From Candidatus Sulfopaludibacter sp. SbA3 (GTDB lineage: Bacteria; Acidobacteriota; Terriglobia; Bryobacterales; Bryobacteraceae): a stretch of DNA of 9,290 nt. The translations under genes and the position numbers were made by a program. Below the pieces are notes generated by a model, which did no database searches, was not told the DNA's origin, and saw nothing but the letters and a program-made list of their open reading frames with translations. Below, one piece after another: positions 1-6,818 of this stretch. The DNA lies in the NCBI GenBank assembly GCA_945900935.1, contig CAMDKT010000196.1, positions 1 to 9,290 of the forward strand. The letters are read 5' to 3'. How positions within the stretch are numbered: position 1 is the stretch's first letter; each line of letters starts with the position of its first letter.

Positions 1-100
1 CGCTGCCGGTCTCGCCGGTGAGGAGGTTGAGACCGTGGTGGAAGCGCAGACGGAGCCGCTCAACGACGGCGAAATTTTCGATGTGGAGTTCGACCAGCAT
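1..100 (-). CDS. recN: DNA repair ATPase RecN, N-terminal fragment
   Basis: Only the first 33 codons lie in the window; the gene continues past the left edge. Read on the minus strand from an ATG, the peptide begins MLVELHIENFAVVERL and reaches LLTGETGS, the start of the Walker A loop (GETGSGKS in the family). The pattern (short beta strand, 'IENFA', then Walker A about 28-35 residues in) is the standard start of RecN, the SMC-like coiled-coil ATPase that acts in double-strand-break repair. Other SMC-like proteins such as RecF and SbcC begin similarly, but 'NFA(V/L)V/I...' followed by 'LTGETGSGKS' is typical of RecN. The start lies 14 bases after the stop of the upstream membrane-protein gene on the same strand, so the two are probably co-transcribed. 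No strong Shine-Dalgarno sequence is seen in those 14 bases, which would fit translational coupling. Confidence 0.85.
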   Translation of the reverse strand, partial: MLVELHIENFAVVERLRLRFHHGLNLLTGETGS

Positions 101-114
101 GAGCGGATTGGGCC

Positions 115-849
115 TTAGTTGAAATTGTAGCCGGAACGGTAGAGCGTGATCAGTGTTAAGACCAGGAAGACAATGGTAGTGGAGAGGCGGATCCAGCGTA
201 GACGGCCGCGCCAGATGGCGGCGCGTTCGGGGGAGAGTGCGAAAACAGGGGGGGCGAGGGCGGCCCACATTTTGGTGCCGAAGAAGAGGATTAGGGCGCT
301 GGCGGTCCAAAGGAAAAGGTCGGCGGTGGGGACGTGGATGTTGGTCGAGCCGAGGGTATTGTGGGTCAGCAGATGGGCCTTGCGGACTGGTTCCCAGCCT
401 CGGATGACGAGGGCGATCTGTGCAACGAGGGCAATTAGGATGAGGTTGTCGACGCGGCGGGCGGCGTTCCTGAGCAGGGCGAACAGGACGGTCGCGAGGA
501 TAACCGTCAACAGGACGTTATTGAAGGCGGGGTTCAGGCCGTGTAATTGAACGATCGCCCAGATGAGGTAGCCGTGCAGGATCATCCATTCGAGTTTGAT
601 GACGCGGCACCACGCTATGGCGGATTTGAATCGAATGACGGATAGAACCGTGAACGCCGCCGCGAGCACGAAGAGGTGGTCGATGAGTGTTGACTTGTCA
701 TTGAGCCCGCTCGGTACGCCGTTCCAACTGAAATGAGAGGGGATAGCCGGCGGGAGGCTGGAATAGTTGACCAGCACGACGGCGACGTTGAAGAGGAGCG
801 CGAGTAGGGAGGCGATCTCAACGATAAGCCACCGGTTTTTGGAAATCAA
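115..849 (-). CDS. DUF1648-domain polytopic membrane protein
   Basis: This is a predicted inner-membrane protein of unknown function, 244 residues from the proposed start. Residues 32-53 carry the DUF1648 signature: LPPAIPSHF, then WNG, then a short turn and DKS, matching the family pattern 'lP..iPtHf...G..dg...K'. About seven hydrophobic spans are visible, near residues 8-28, 59-76, 88-106, 110-130, 135-152, 175-205 and 215-237. DUF1648 is found in SdpI-like immunity/signal proteins and in many uncharacterised membrane proteins; the SdpI C-terminal domain is not evident. The frame is open up to a GTG at 975, but that start would add 42 polar residues and has GAGGA almost touching it. The TTG at 849 has GAGG eight bases upstream and places the first membrane span right at the N-terminus, so I prefer it. 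recN follows 14 bases after the stop. Function not assigned. Confidence 0.7.
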   Translation of the reverse strand: MISKNRWLIVEIASLLALLFNVAVVLVNYSSLPPAIPSHFSWNGVPSGLNDKSTLIDHLFVLAAAFTVLSVIRFKSAIAWCRVIKLEWMILHGYLIWAIVQLHGLNPAFNNVLLTVILATVLFALLRNAARRVDNLILIALVAQIALVIRGWEPVRKAHLLTHNTLGSTNIHVPTADLFLWTASALILFFGTKMWAALAPPVFALSPERAAIWRGRLRWIRLSTTIVFLVLTLITLYRSGYNFN

Positions 850-930
850 AATTGCAGCCTCAACGTAATGATCGAGCCTGCGGAAACTTGGGCAAAGGCC
901 GGCAAAGCGAACGACCGAAACAGGTACTTC

Positions 931-946
931 ACAATTCCATTGTAAT
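931..946. promoter_or_regulatory. Possible divergent promoter/operator between the DUF1648 gene and comEC
   Basis: The gap between the two divergent genes (850-984) is richer in A+T here than its surroundings. It holds a 13-base inverted repeat, ACAAT-TCC-ATTGT (931-943). On the plus strand TGTAAT (941-946) matches five of six bases of the -10 consensus; on the minus strand TACAAT (944-939) also matches five of six. AATTCC occurs twice, 11 bases apart (933-938 and 944-949). No good -35 hexamer is found at normal spacing on either strand (the best on the plus strand is GAAACA at 917-922). This is a candidate only: it could be overlapping divergent -10 elements, a repressor site, or chance. Confidence 0.25.
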
Positions 947-984
947 TCCTGAGAGGTTTCGGCCCTGGCAGGCACTTCCTCAGT

Positions 985-3543
985 ATGGTTGTCGCGCCGC
1001 CGGAGAAACGAATTGTCTGGAATGAGCCGATGCTGATTCCGTCAATTGGCGTTGCGGCGGGGGTGCTGCTGGAACGGTTGGCGCCGTTCACTTTGGTGGA
1101 AGCGGGCGTGGCGGGCGGACTTTTCGCGCTGCTTGCGCTCGCGCCTGGGCTGGGGGCGCGGAGGCGGGGCTGCGCGGGCCTGGCTTGCTGCGCGCTGGGC
1201 CTGGGGACGGCGGTTTGGCATAGGCCGGGACCGGCGCCGGTGATCGAGGCTTCGGCGTCGGAGGCGGTGATCCTCGAAGGCTGCGTGGTGGAGCCGTCCG
1301 TGTTTTCGGAAAACCGCGAGCAGTTTACGATGGAACTCGCCCCAGGAGCGCGGGGGCGGGTGTCGCTGAATTTGCGGGAAGGGCAGGCGGCACCGCGGCT
1401 GCGCTACGGACAGCGGGTGGAACTGGAGGGGCGCGTGCGGCCGCCGCACAATTTCGGCAATCCGGGCGCGTTCGATTTCGAGGGGTACCAGGCGCGCCGG
1501 CAGATTTATTGGAATATATCGACGCGGACGGGCGCGGCGGTGAAGGTGTTGGACGGCGAATGCGGGTCGAAATTGGATGGTTGGTTGTTTGGACTGCGGT
1601 CGGAGGCGCTGGAAAGGCTGGAAGCGCTTTACGCCAACGACGCGTATAAAACGATCATGATGCAGGCGGTTCTGACCGGCGAAAATACGCGGATGGAGAA
1701 GGCCTGGACTGAGCATTACCGGCGAACAGGGACGTATCACGCGCTGGTGATCAGCGGCCTGCATTTGACGGTGTTGGCAGGGTATTTGCTGGTGGTGCTG
1801 CGTTACACGACGGGCCGTCCGGGGCTGTCGTTGCTACTGGCGTTTTTGGCGGCGTGGATCTACGCTGGCGCTAGCGGGATGACGGCACCGATCGGCCGCG
1901 CCGCGGGCGGATTCACGCTGTTTCTGCTTAGCCGTTTCTGGCACCGGCAGACGCACATTCTGAATTCTCTGGCGACGGTTGTGGTCTGCTTCCTGCTGGT
2001 GGATCCGGGGCAGTTGTTTGAGGGCAGTTTCCAATTGAGCGTGTTAAGCGTGCTGGCCATCGGCGCATTGGCGGGACCGCTGTTTGAGGCCTATACGCGG
2101 CCGGTGGTGTTGGGCTTCCGCGACCTGGGACGGACGCAACACGATGTCGATTTGGAGTGGCGCATTTGCTCCCTGCGCGTGGAGGCGCGGCTGGTTGCGC
2201 AGACGATAGCCGTGTGGACGCGCATCCCCGAAAAGCACTGCCTGACCGCGGTGGCGCTGGGCGTGCGCACATTCTTCCATCTCTATGAAATCTTCATGCT
2301 GTCGGCGGTCGTGCAAGTGGCGCTGGCTCTGCCGATGGCGCTGTTTTTCCACCGCGTTTCGCTAAGCGGCATGGTGGCCAATGTAGTGATTGTGCCGGTG
2401 ATGAACGCAGTAGTGGTAATCGGATTTCTGGCGGTGCTGACGAAGCTATCCCCGCTTGCGTGGGTGGCCGGAGGGCTGTTGGAGTTCTCGCGCGCCGTGG
2501 CCGAATTCTTCTCCCGGCTGGAGCCGGATTGGCGAATTCCCGATCCTCCCATGGGGCTCGCCTTAGCGTTCACGGGCGCGCTTCTTTTGCTGGCGATGGT
2601 GTCGCGGCGGAAGTCCCCGGTGCGCTGGATGGCGTTTGCGGCAGTGTGCGTGTTGTTCGGGGTGATAGTGGCGCATCCGTTCGATCCGGTGTTTGAGGCC
2701 GGGCAGTTGGAGGTGACCGCGGTGGACGTGGGACAGGGCGACAGCGTGCTGGTGGTGACGCCGGAGGGCCGGACGGTGATCGTTGACGGCGGCGGCGTGC
2801 CGGGGTTCAAAGGCCGCCCGAAACCGAAGTTGGACACTGGCGAAGATGTGATTTCAGCGTATTTGTGGACGCGGTCGATTCAGCGTGTCGACGTATTGGC
2901 GTTGACCCATGCGCATGAGGATCATAGCGGCGGGCTGGCGGCGTTGATCGCCAATTTTCATCCGCGGGAGTTGTGGGTGGGGGCGATGGGGGAGAGCCCG
3001 GTCTGGCAGCGTCTGCGGGCGGTGGCGGAGCGGTACCGCGTGAAGATTGTCTTTAGGAAAGCCGGCGAATCGTTCGCGCTGGGCGGGGCTGATTTCCGTG
3101 TGCTGGCGCCGTTTCCCGAATACGTTCCGGATGTCATTCCACGCAATAACGACTCGCTGGTGATGACCGTGCGATTCGGTTCGCGGGCGTTTTTGCTGAC
3201 AGGCGATGCGGAGAAGGAAGTTGAATGGCGGCTGACCGGCGAGCGCGCGGTGGAGCCGGTGGATGTGTTGAAACTCGGCCATCACGGGAGCCGGACGTCG
3301 TCGACCGCCGGGTTTTTGGATCTCGCGCGCCCTCAGTTCGCGGTGGTTTCAGCGGGGCTCGATAATTTGTATCGCCATCCGCATCCGGATGTCGTCGCGC
3401 GGCTGGAGGAGAGAGGGGTGCGGATTTTACGGACGGATCGGGGCGGGCTGATCCGGTTCTTGACCGATGGGCGGCGGTTGGATGTTACGGCGTTTCATGG
3501 GTTGCGGGCGGCGGGGGAGCGGCGGGTTTTGGCCTCACGCTAA
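985..3543 (+). CDS. comEC: ComEC/Rec2 family DNA-uptake channel protein
   Basis: ComEC forms the inner-membrane channel through which single-stranded DNA enters during natural transformation. This 852-residue protein has all three expected parts. The first is an N-terminal region with hydrophobic helices and an OB-like DUF4131 segment (about residues 15-200). The second is the polytopic Competence domain, with the family motif HALVISGLHL near residues 252-261. The third is a C-terminal metallo-beta-lactamase-like domain, thought to degrade the non-entering strand: DVGQGDS (about 581-587), the metal-binding HAHEDH (642-647), GDAEKE (around D741), GHHGSRTSS (from G765) and a final H-P-H-P-D segment. 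The metal ligands appear intact, so the nuclease-like domain should be active. A second ATG at 1030 (residue 16) has GGA eight bases upstream and is a plausible alternative start. The gene stands alone on its strand and its stop faces the toxin gene 7 bases away. Other competence genes are not in the window. Confidence 0.93.
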   Translation: MVVAPPEKRIVWNEPMLIPSIGVAAGVLLERLAPFTLVEAGVAGGLFALLALAPGLGARRRGCAGLACCALGLGTAVWHRPGPAPVIEASASEAVILEGCVVEPSVFSENREQFTMELAPGARGRVSLNLREGQAAPRLRYGQRVELEGRVRPPHNFGNPGAFDFEGYQARRQIYWNISTRTGAAVKVLDGECGSKLDGWLFGLRSEALERLEALYANDAYKTIMMQAVLTGENTRMEKAWTEHYRRTGTYHALVISGLHLTVLAGYLLVVLRYTTGRPGLSLLLAFLAAWIYAGASGMTAPIGRAAGGFTLFLLSRFWHRQTHILNSLATVVVCFLLVDPGQLFEGSFQLSVLSVLAIGALAGPLFEAYTRPVVLGFRDLGRTQHDVDLEWRICSLRVEARLVAQTIAVWTRIPEKHCLTAVALGVRTFFHLYEIFMLSAVVQVALALPMALFFHRVSLSGMVANVVIVPVMNAVVVIGFLAVLTKLSPLAWVAGGLLEFSRAVAEFFSRLEPDWRIPDPPMGLALAFTGALLLLAMVSRRKSPVRWMAFAAVCVLFGVIVAHPFDPVFEAGQLEVTAVDVGQGDSVLVVTPEGRTVIVDGGGVPGFKGRPKPKLDTGEDVISAYLWTRSIQRVDVLALTHAHEDHSGGLAALIANFHPRELWVGAMGESPVWQRLRAVAERYRVKIVFRKAGESFALGGADFRVLAPFPEYVPDVIPRNNDSLVMTVRFGSRAFLLTGDAEKEVEWRLTGERAVEPVDVLKLGHHGSRTSSTAGFLDLARPQFAVVSAGLDNLYRHPHPDVVARLEERGVRILRTDRGGLIRFLTDGRRLDVTAFHGLRAAGERRVLASR

Positions 3544-3550
3544 AGAATCG

Positions 3551-3877
3551 CTACTCGTACGGAATCTCCACTTCCGTGTAGCTGCCGGGAGTAGCGTTGC
3601 TCACAATCGCGGCGACTCGAACCACATGACGCCGGACACGCGGCCATTGCGGAGTACTCAGGACCACGATGGCAATCCTTCGCCCTGTAAGGTTTTGCTG
3701 ATAGCGCATGTTGTTATCGGCCGTAAGGAGTAATTCGAAACCGGCCCGCTCGGCTTCGGTCAGCAGGTCGCCATTTTCCAGCCGATCCCACCCTCTGTCC
3801 TTGGCCTTCGTGACTTGGTGCCCCGTTAGATGGGACGCCAACGGGGCGGGCGTGCTGTGATCAAAAAGGACGTTCAT
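3551..3877 (-). CDS. DUF5615 PIN-like toxin of a type II toxin-antitoxin pair
   Basis: This 108-residue protein matches the DUF5615 PIN-like family: it starts MNVLFDHSTP, has RLENGDLL at about 32-39, LLTADNNMRYQQN at 50-62 and the strand GRRIAIVVL at 65-73. D6, E34 or D37, and D54 are the likely acidic metal-binding residues of a PIN-type RNase; which RNA it would cut cannot be told from the sequence. The usual basic residue after 'TAD' (K/R/Q in most relatives) is N55 here, a small variation. The ATG at 3877 overlaps the antitoxin stop by one base (TGATG); a TTG one codon earlier is also possible. Cognate antitoxins of this family are DUF433 proteins, exactly as found upstream, which strongly supports the assignment. 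Its end lies 7 bases from the convergent comEC stop, with no room for a terminator. Confidence 0.85.
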   Translation of the reverse strand: MNVLFDHSTPAPLASHLTGHQVTKAKDRGWDRLENGDLLTEAERAGFELLLTADNNMRYQQNLTGRRIAIVVLSTPQWPRVRRHVVRVAAIVSNATPGSYTEVEIPYE

Positions 3878-4104
3878 CAACGAGCCGGGGCTTCGACGCT
3901 GCGGGCAGCAAAGGCCAAAACGGCAATGATCTGCTCCTTCGAAAGGTCAAACCACTCCGCGATCTCATCGACCGTTGCGCCGGCCTCCAGGTTTTGAAAT
4001 ACGGCCGAGACGGGCATTCGGGTATCTCGAAACACCCATGCGCCGCTTAGTCTCCCCGGCACACTCTCTACAGCCGGGCAGTCCGACCACTCCAAACTCG
4101 CCAT
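3877..4104 (-). CDS. DUF433 antitoxin
   Basis: A 75-residue DUF433 protein. The family core is visible as VFRDTRMPVSAVFQNLEAG (about 24-42), corresponding to the family pattern 'G.P.(I/V)RGTR(I/V)PV..(I/L)...L..G'. It is followed by a predicted winged-helix/HTH-like helical segment (TVDEIAEWF then LSKEQIIAVLAFA, about 44-66). The usual 'RGTR' is 'RDTR' here and the preceding 'GGKPV' stretch is diverged (LSGAWV). DUF433 proteins are known as antitoxins paired with DUF5615 toxins; they usually bind the toxin and their own promoter. The ATG is well supported by AGGGAGG seven bases upstream. The toxin start overlaps its stop by one base, the usual way to keep the antitoxin made first. The gene follows rsmD on the same strand after 65 bases, so it could also receive read-through from recG-rsmD. 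Confidence 0.83.
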   Translation of the reverse strand: MASLEWSDCPAVESVPGRLSGAWVFRDTRMPVSAVFQNLEAGATVDEIAEWFDLSKEQIIAVLAFAARSVEAPAR

Positions 4105-4154
4105 AACAACGCCTCCCTGACTTGAGTATACGCGCGGAAACGCTGGCCTGTTAC
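4105..4154 (-). promoter_or_regulatory. Candidate promoter and ribosome binding site of the toxin-antitoxin operon
   Basis: Read on the minus strand, the 65-base gap after rsmD contains TATACT (4130-4125), five of six bases of the -10 consensus. GTAACA (4154-4149, four of six of the -35 consensus) lies 18 bases before it. A strong Shine-Dalgarno sequence AGGGAGG sits seven bases before the antitoxin ATG. The module therefore probably has its own promoter. The ribosome site is convincing; the promoter is a consensus match only. Confidence 0.45.
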
Positions 4155-4169
4155 CCGAAAAGCAATCCG

Positions 4170-4697
4170 CTACCCGCCCGCCGCCACCCTGTAAAAACTC
4201 AAAGTATTATCCCCCTGCTTCACCATCCGGTACCGCGCCAGCAACCCATACCGCTCCTCCAAAACTTCTCGCGAAGCATGTTGCGCCACCACCAGCGGCG
4301 CCTTCAAAACAGCCATCGACAAACCATACTCCTCCGGCTCGGTATACGGCGGATCCAGGAACACAATATCGGCCTTGAACCCCGCCAGCGCGCCGGTCGC
4401 CTTTCCGCGCAGCACATTCGCTCGCCCCTGCAAACCCAGGCTCGCGATATTCGCCCGCAACACCTCCAGCGCCGCCGTCGATCGCTCAATAAATACGCCG
4501 CGGGAAGCCCCCCGGCTCAACGCCTCAATCCCCACCGAACCGCTCCCCGCATAAGCGTCCACAAACACCGCCCCGGCAATCACCGGCCCCAGAATACTAA
4601 ACATCGTCTCCCGCAACCGGTCCGGCGTCGGGCGTACATCCCACCCCGGCACGCTCGCCAACTTCCGGCTTTTGAATTCCCCAGCGATGACGCGCAT
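4170..4697 (-). CDS. rsmD: 16S rRNA (guanine(966)-N(2))-methyltransferase RsmD
   Basis: RsmD uses S-adenosylmethionine to methylate N2 of G966 in 16S rRNA on the 30S subunit. The 175-residue protein starts MRVIAGEFKSRKL, the typical N-terminus, followed by the substrate-binding stretch RPTPDRLRETMFSIL (22-36). The SAM-binding motif I is DAYAGSGSVG (47-56), followed by EALSRGA; the catalytic motif IV is DPPY (115-118), preceded by ADIVFL. The length is close to the usual 180-200 residues. The frame remains open far upstream, but that part overlaps recG and is not RsmD-like. The ATG at 4697 is set by homology and by its one-base overlap with the recG stop (TGATG), indicating translational coupling. 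The C-terminal end (LSFYRVAAGG) is normal. In many bacteria rsmD sits beside coaD or recG, so the context fits. Confidence 0.93.
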   Translation of the reverse strand: MRVIAGEFKSRKLASVPGWDVRPTPDRLRETMFSILGPVIAGAVFVDAYAGSGSVGIEALSRGASRGVFIERSTAALEVLRANIASLGLQGRANVLRGKATGALAGFKADIVFLDPPYTEPEEYGLSMAVLKAPLVVAQHASREVLEERYGLLARYRMVKQGDNTLSFYRVAAGG

Positions 4698-6799
4698 CAA
4701 CCCACCTGCACCAGGCCGTAACGCCGCTGCCAATTCTCCTGAATAAAGTGGACCGCCCGCCGCAGCTCTTCCTCGCTTGGCGGATGATGTATGAACGCTT
4801 CCGCCTCGTTCCGCGCCACTTCCAGCAACTCCGCGTCGCGGATGATATTGGCAAATCGCAAAGCGGGCATCCCGCTCTGCTTCGTGCCGAAAAACTCTCC
4901 CGGTCCTCGCAGCCGCAAGTCCATCTCCGCAATATAAAAGCCGTCTGTCGATTCCGTCATCGTCCGAATCCTCTCCCTCGCCGGTTCGCCCAACTTCTCC
5001 GTCACCAGCAAACAATAACTCTGATCCGCGCCCCGCCCCACGCGCCCGCGCAACTGATGCAACTGAGCCAAGCCAAACCGCTCCGCCTGTTCAATCACCA
5101 TCACCGTCGCATTCGGCACATCCACTCCGACCTCGACCACCGTCGTCGCCACCAAAACGTGAATCCGCCCGGCCTTGAACGCACTCATCACGGCCTCTTT
5201 GTCCGCCTGCGGCAACTTGCCATGCAACAGGCCCACCGCCAAACGCGGAAATACCACATCGCGCAGATCCAGATAGCTCCTTTCGGCCGCCTTCAATCCG
5301 GTCGTTTCCGACTCCTCGATCACCGGATAAACAACATAAGCCTGGCGCCCCGCCGCCGCTTCCCGCCCAACGAAACTCCATACTTCCTCGATCCTGGACG
5401 ACGGCAGATGCTTCGTATGAATCGGCTTTCGCCCAGGGGGCATCTCATCAATCACCGACGTGTCCAAATCGCCGTACAACGTCAATGCCAGCGTGCGCGG
5501 AATCGGAGTCGCTGTCATCACCAGCACGTCCGGCTTCACGGTGCCTTTCTCCATCAGCTTCAACCGTTGCATCACCCCAAACCGGTGCTGCTCGTCGACA
5601 ATCGCCAGTCCCAAATTCTGGAACTTCACGCCCTCTTCCAGAATCGCGTGCGTGCCGACGATGATGTGGGCCATCCCCTGCTCCACAAACCCCCGGATCT
5701 TCTCTTTTTCCTTCGGCTTGAATGATCCGGCCAACGGCACGACAACATACCCCAACCGCTCAAACAGGTTCTTGAAGTAGGCGTAGTGCTGCATCGCCAA
5801 AATCTCGGTGGGTGCCAACACCGCCACCTGGTAGCCGTTCTCGATCGCGATGATCGCCGCCTCCGCCGCCACCAGCGTCTTCCCGCTGCCGACGTCGCCC
5901 TGCAGCAATCGATTCATCGGATGCGGCGCAGCCATGTCCTTGGCAATCTCGCCCAACACGCGCTTTTGCGCCCCCGTCGGCTTGAACGGCAGCATCGCCT
6001 TAATCTTTTCGCGCACCCGATCCGTCAACGCAAACCCGATCCCGGTCTCCGCCCTCGCCTTCGTCCGTTTCAACTCCAAGCCGCATTCCAGCCAGAAAAA
6101 TTCCTCCAGAATCATCCGAAAATGCGCCGGCGAACGATAGGAATTCAACAATCGCAAATCGGCGTCTTCCCCCGGGAAATGGATCGCCTGCACCGCCGCC
6201 CACCGGTCCATCAGCTTCAACCGCTCCCGGAATACAGCGGGCAGGAAATCCTCCAACGGCGCTACTTCGTCCAAAACACGCCGCGCCAACGCTCGCATCA
6301 TCTTCGGCGTCACTTTGCCGGCCGCTTCGTAGATCGGAACCACCCGCCCGGTGTGCAGCGACATGTCGCCGTCCTCATCGTCGGCCGCCAGCATCTCAAA
6401 CTCCGGATGCATCATCATCAGGTCGCCCTTGTACGGGTCGAACTCCACTTTGCCGTAGATCGAAAGCCGCGTCCCCTCCAGCAGCACATTGGCCAGATAG
6501 GCCCCGTGGAACCACTTCCCCGTCAACGTGACGCGGGAAGCGTCCCCAAACTTCGCTTCGAATATGCCGACGTTTTTTCGCCCCACTTTCGGCAGCCGCG
6601 TCTCCCGCACATCCACGATCACCGTCGCCATCTCACCGGGTGCCAAGCGGTCAATCGACTTCAAATTACTTCGGTCTTCGTATCGAAAAGGAGGGTAGTG
6701 CAACAGGTCATTGACCGTGGTGAGGCCCTTGGCCTCCAGCATCCCCGCCCGGTGGGGCCCGACGCCTTTTACATAAACAAGCGGTGTGTCCAGTTGCAC
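4697..6799 (-). CDS. recG: ATP-dependent DNA helicase RecG
   Basis: RecG is the branch-migration helicase that remodels stalled replication forks and R-loops. The 700 residues from the proposed start match the usual length (about 690-700). The N-terminal part has the helix-hairpin-helix-like LVYVKGVGPHRAGMLEAKG, then YPPFRYEDRS. The OB-fold wedge domain follows (about 47-150). Helicase motifs are all present: Walker A GDVGSGKT (301-308), DEQH with HRFGV (402-409), TATPIPRTLAL (429-439) and the motif VI region QLRGRVGRG (582-590), with the C-terminal 'LRLRGPGEFFGTKQSG' element following. The frame runs open another 133 codons upstream but overlaps the divergent gene there and loses similarity. 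The GTG at 6799 begins the family-like 'MQLDTPLVYVKGVGP' and I chose it, although its only Shine-Dalgarno-like AGGA is about 12 bases away; an ATG at 6853 would overlap the divergent gene. It heads the recG-rsmD unit. Confidence 0.95.
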   Translation of the reverse strand: MQLDTPLVYVKGVGPHRAGMLEAKGLTTVNDLLHYPPFRYEDRSNLKSIDRLAPGEMATVIVDVRETRLPKVGRKNVGIFEAKFGDASRVTLTGKWFHGAYLANVLLEGTRLSIYGKVEFDPYKGDLMMMHPEFEMLAADDEDGDMSLHTGRVVPIYEAAGKVTPKMMRALARRVLDEVAPLEDFLPAVFRERLKLMDRWAAVQAIHFPGEDADLRLLNSYRSPAHFRMILEEFFWLECGLELKRTKARAETGIGFALTDRVREKIKAMLPFKPTGAQKRVLGEIAKDMAAPHPMNRLLQGDVGSGKTLVAAEAAIIAIENGYQVAVLAPTEILAMQHYAYFKNLFERLGYVVVPLAGSFKPKEKEKIRGFVEQGMAHIIVGTHAILEEGVKFQNLGLAIVDEQHRFGVMQRLKLMEKGTVKPDVLVMTATPIPRTLALTLYGDLDTSVIDEMPPGRKPIHTKHLPSSRIEEVWSFVGREAAAGRQAYVVYPVIEESETTGLKAAERSYLDLRDVVFPRLAVGLLHGKLPQADKEAVMSAFKAGRIHVLVATTVVEVGVDVPNATVMVIEQAERFGLAQLHQLRGRVGRGADQSYCLLVTEKLGEPARERIRTMTESTDGFYIAEMDLRLRGPGEFFGTKQSGMPALRFANIIRDAELLEVARNEAEAFIHHPPSEEELRRAVHFIQENWQRRYGLVQVG

Positions 6800-6818
6800 G
6801 CGCGATACAATTCCTGTA
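6800..6818. promoter_or_regulatory. Very short divergent promoter gap between recG and the Gfo/Idh gene
   Basis: Only 19 bases separate the two proposed starts. On the plus strand TACAAT (6806-6811) matches five of six -10 bases and ends seven bases before the ATG at 6819, where no Shine-Dalgarno sequence is present; a leaderless transcript is possible. On the minus strand TTGTAT lies five bases before the recG GTG, and CTGACA (five of six -35 bases, 6832-6827) sits 16 bases further upstream, inside the other gene. The -10-like elements of the two strands overlap, so transcription in the two directions may interfere. These are consensus matches only. Confidence 0.35.

Noticed and set aside
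1042..1764. 240-codon minus-strand frame opposite the 5' part of comEC
   Set aside because: Arg/Gln/Pro/His-rich antisense frame; comEC is complete on the other strand.
3544..3550. Possible bidirectional terminator between comEC and the toxin gene
   Set aside because: The 7-base gap is too short and no stem-loop with a T-run is seen across the two gene ends.
4122..4721. 199-codon open frame on the plus strand opposite rsmD
   Set aside because: Low-complexity Arg/Gln/His/Pro product with no domain; antisense shadow of rsmD.
4698..5015. Long N-terminal extension of rsmD into recG
   Set aside because: The extra residues are Gly/Arg/Ala-rich out-of-frame recG; RsmD proteins begin with MRVIAGxxKxR.
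4748..5725. 325-codon open frame on the plus strand opposite the 3' half of recG
   Set aside because: Same Arg/His/Gln-rich antisense composition and no recognisable domain; fully explained by recG.
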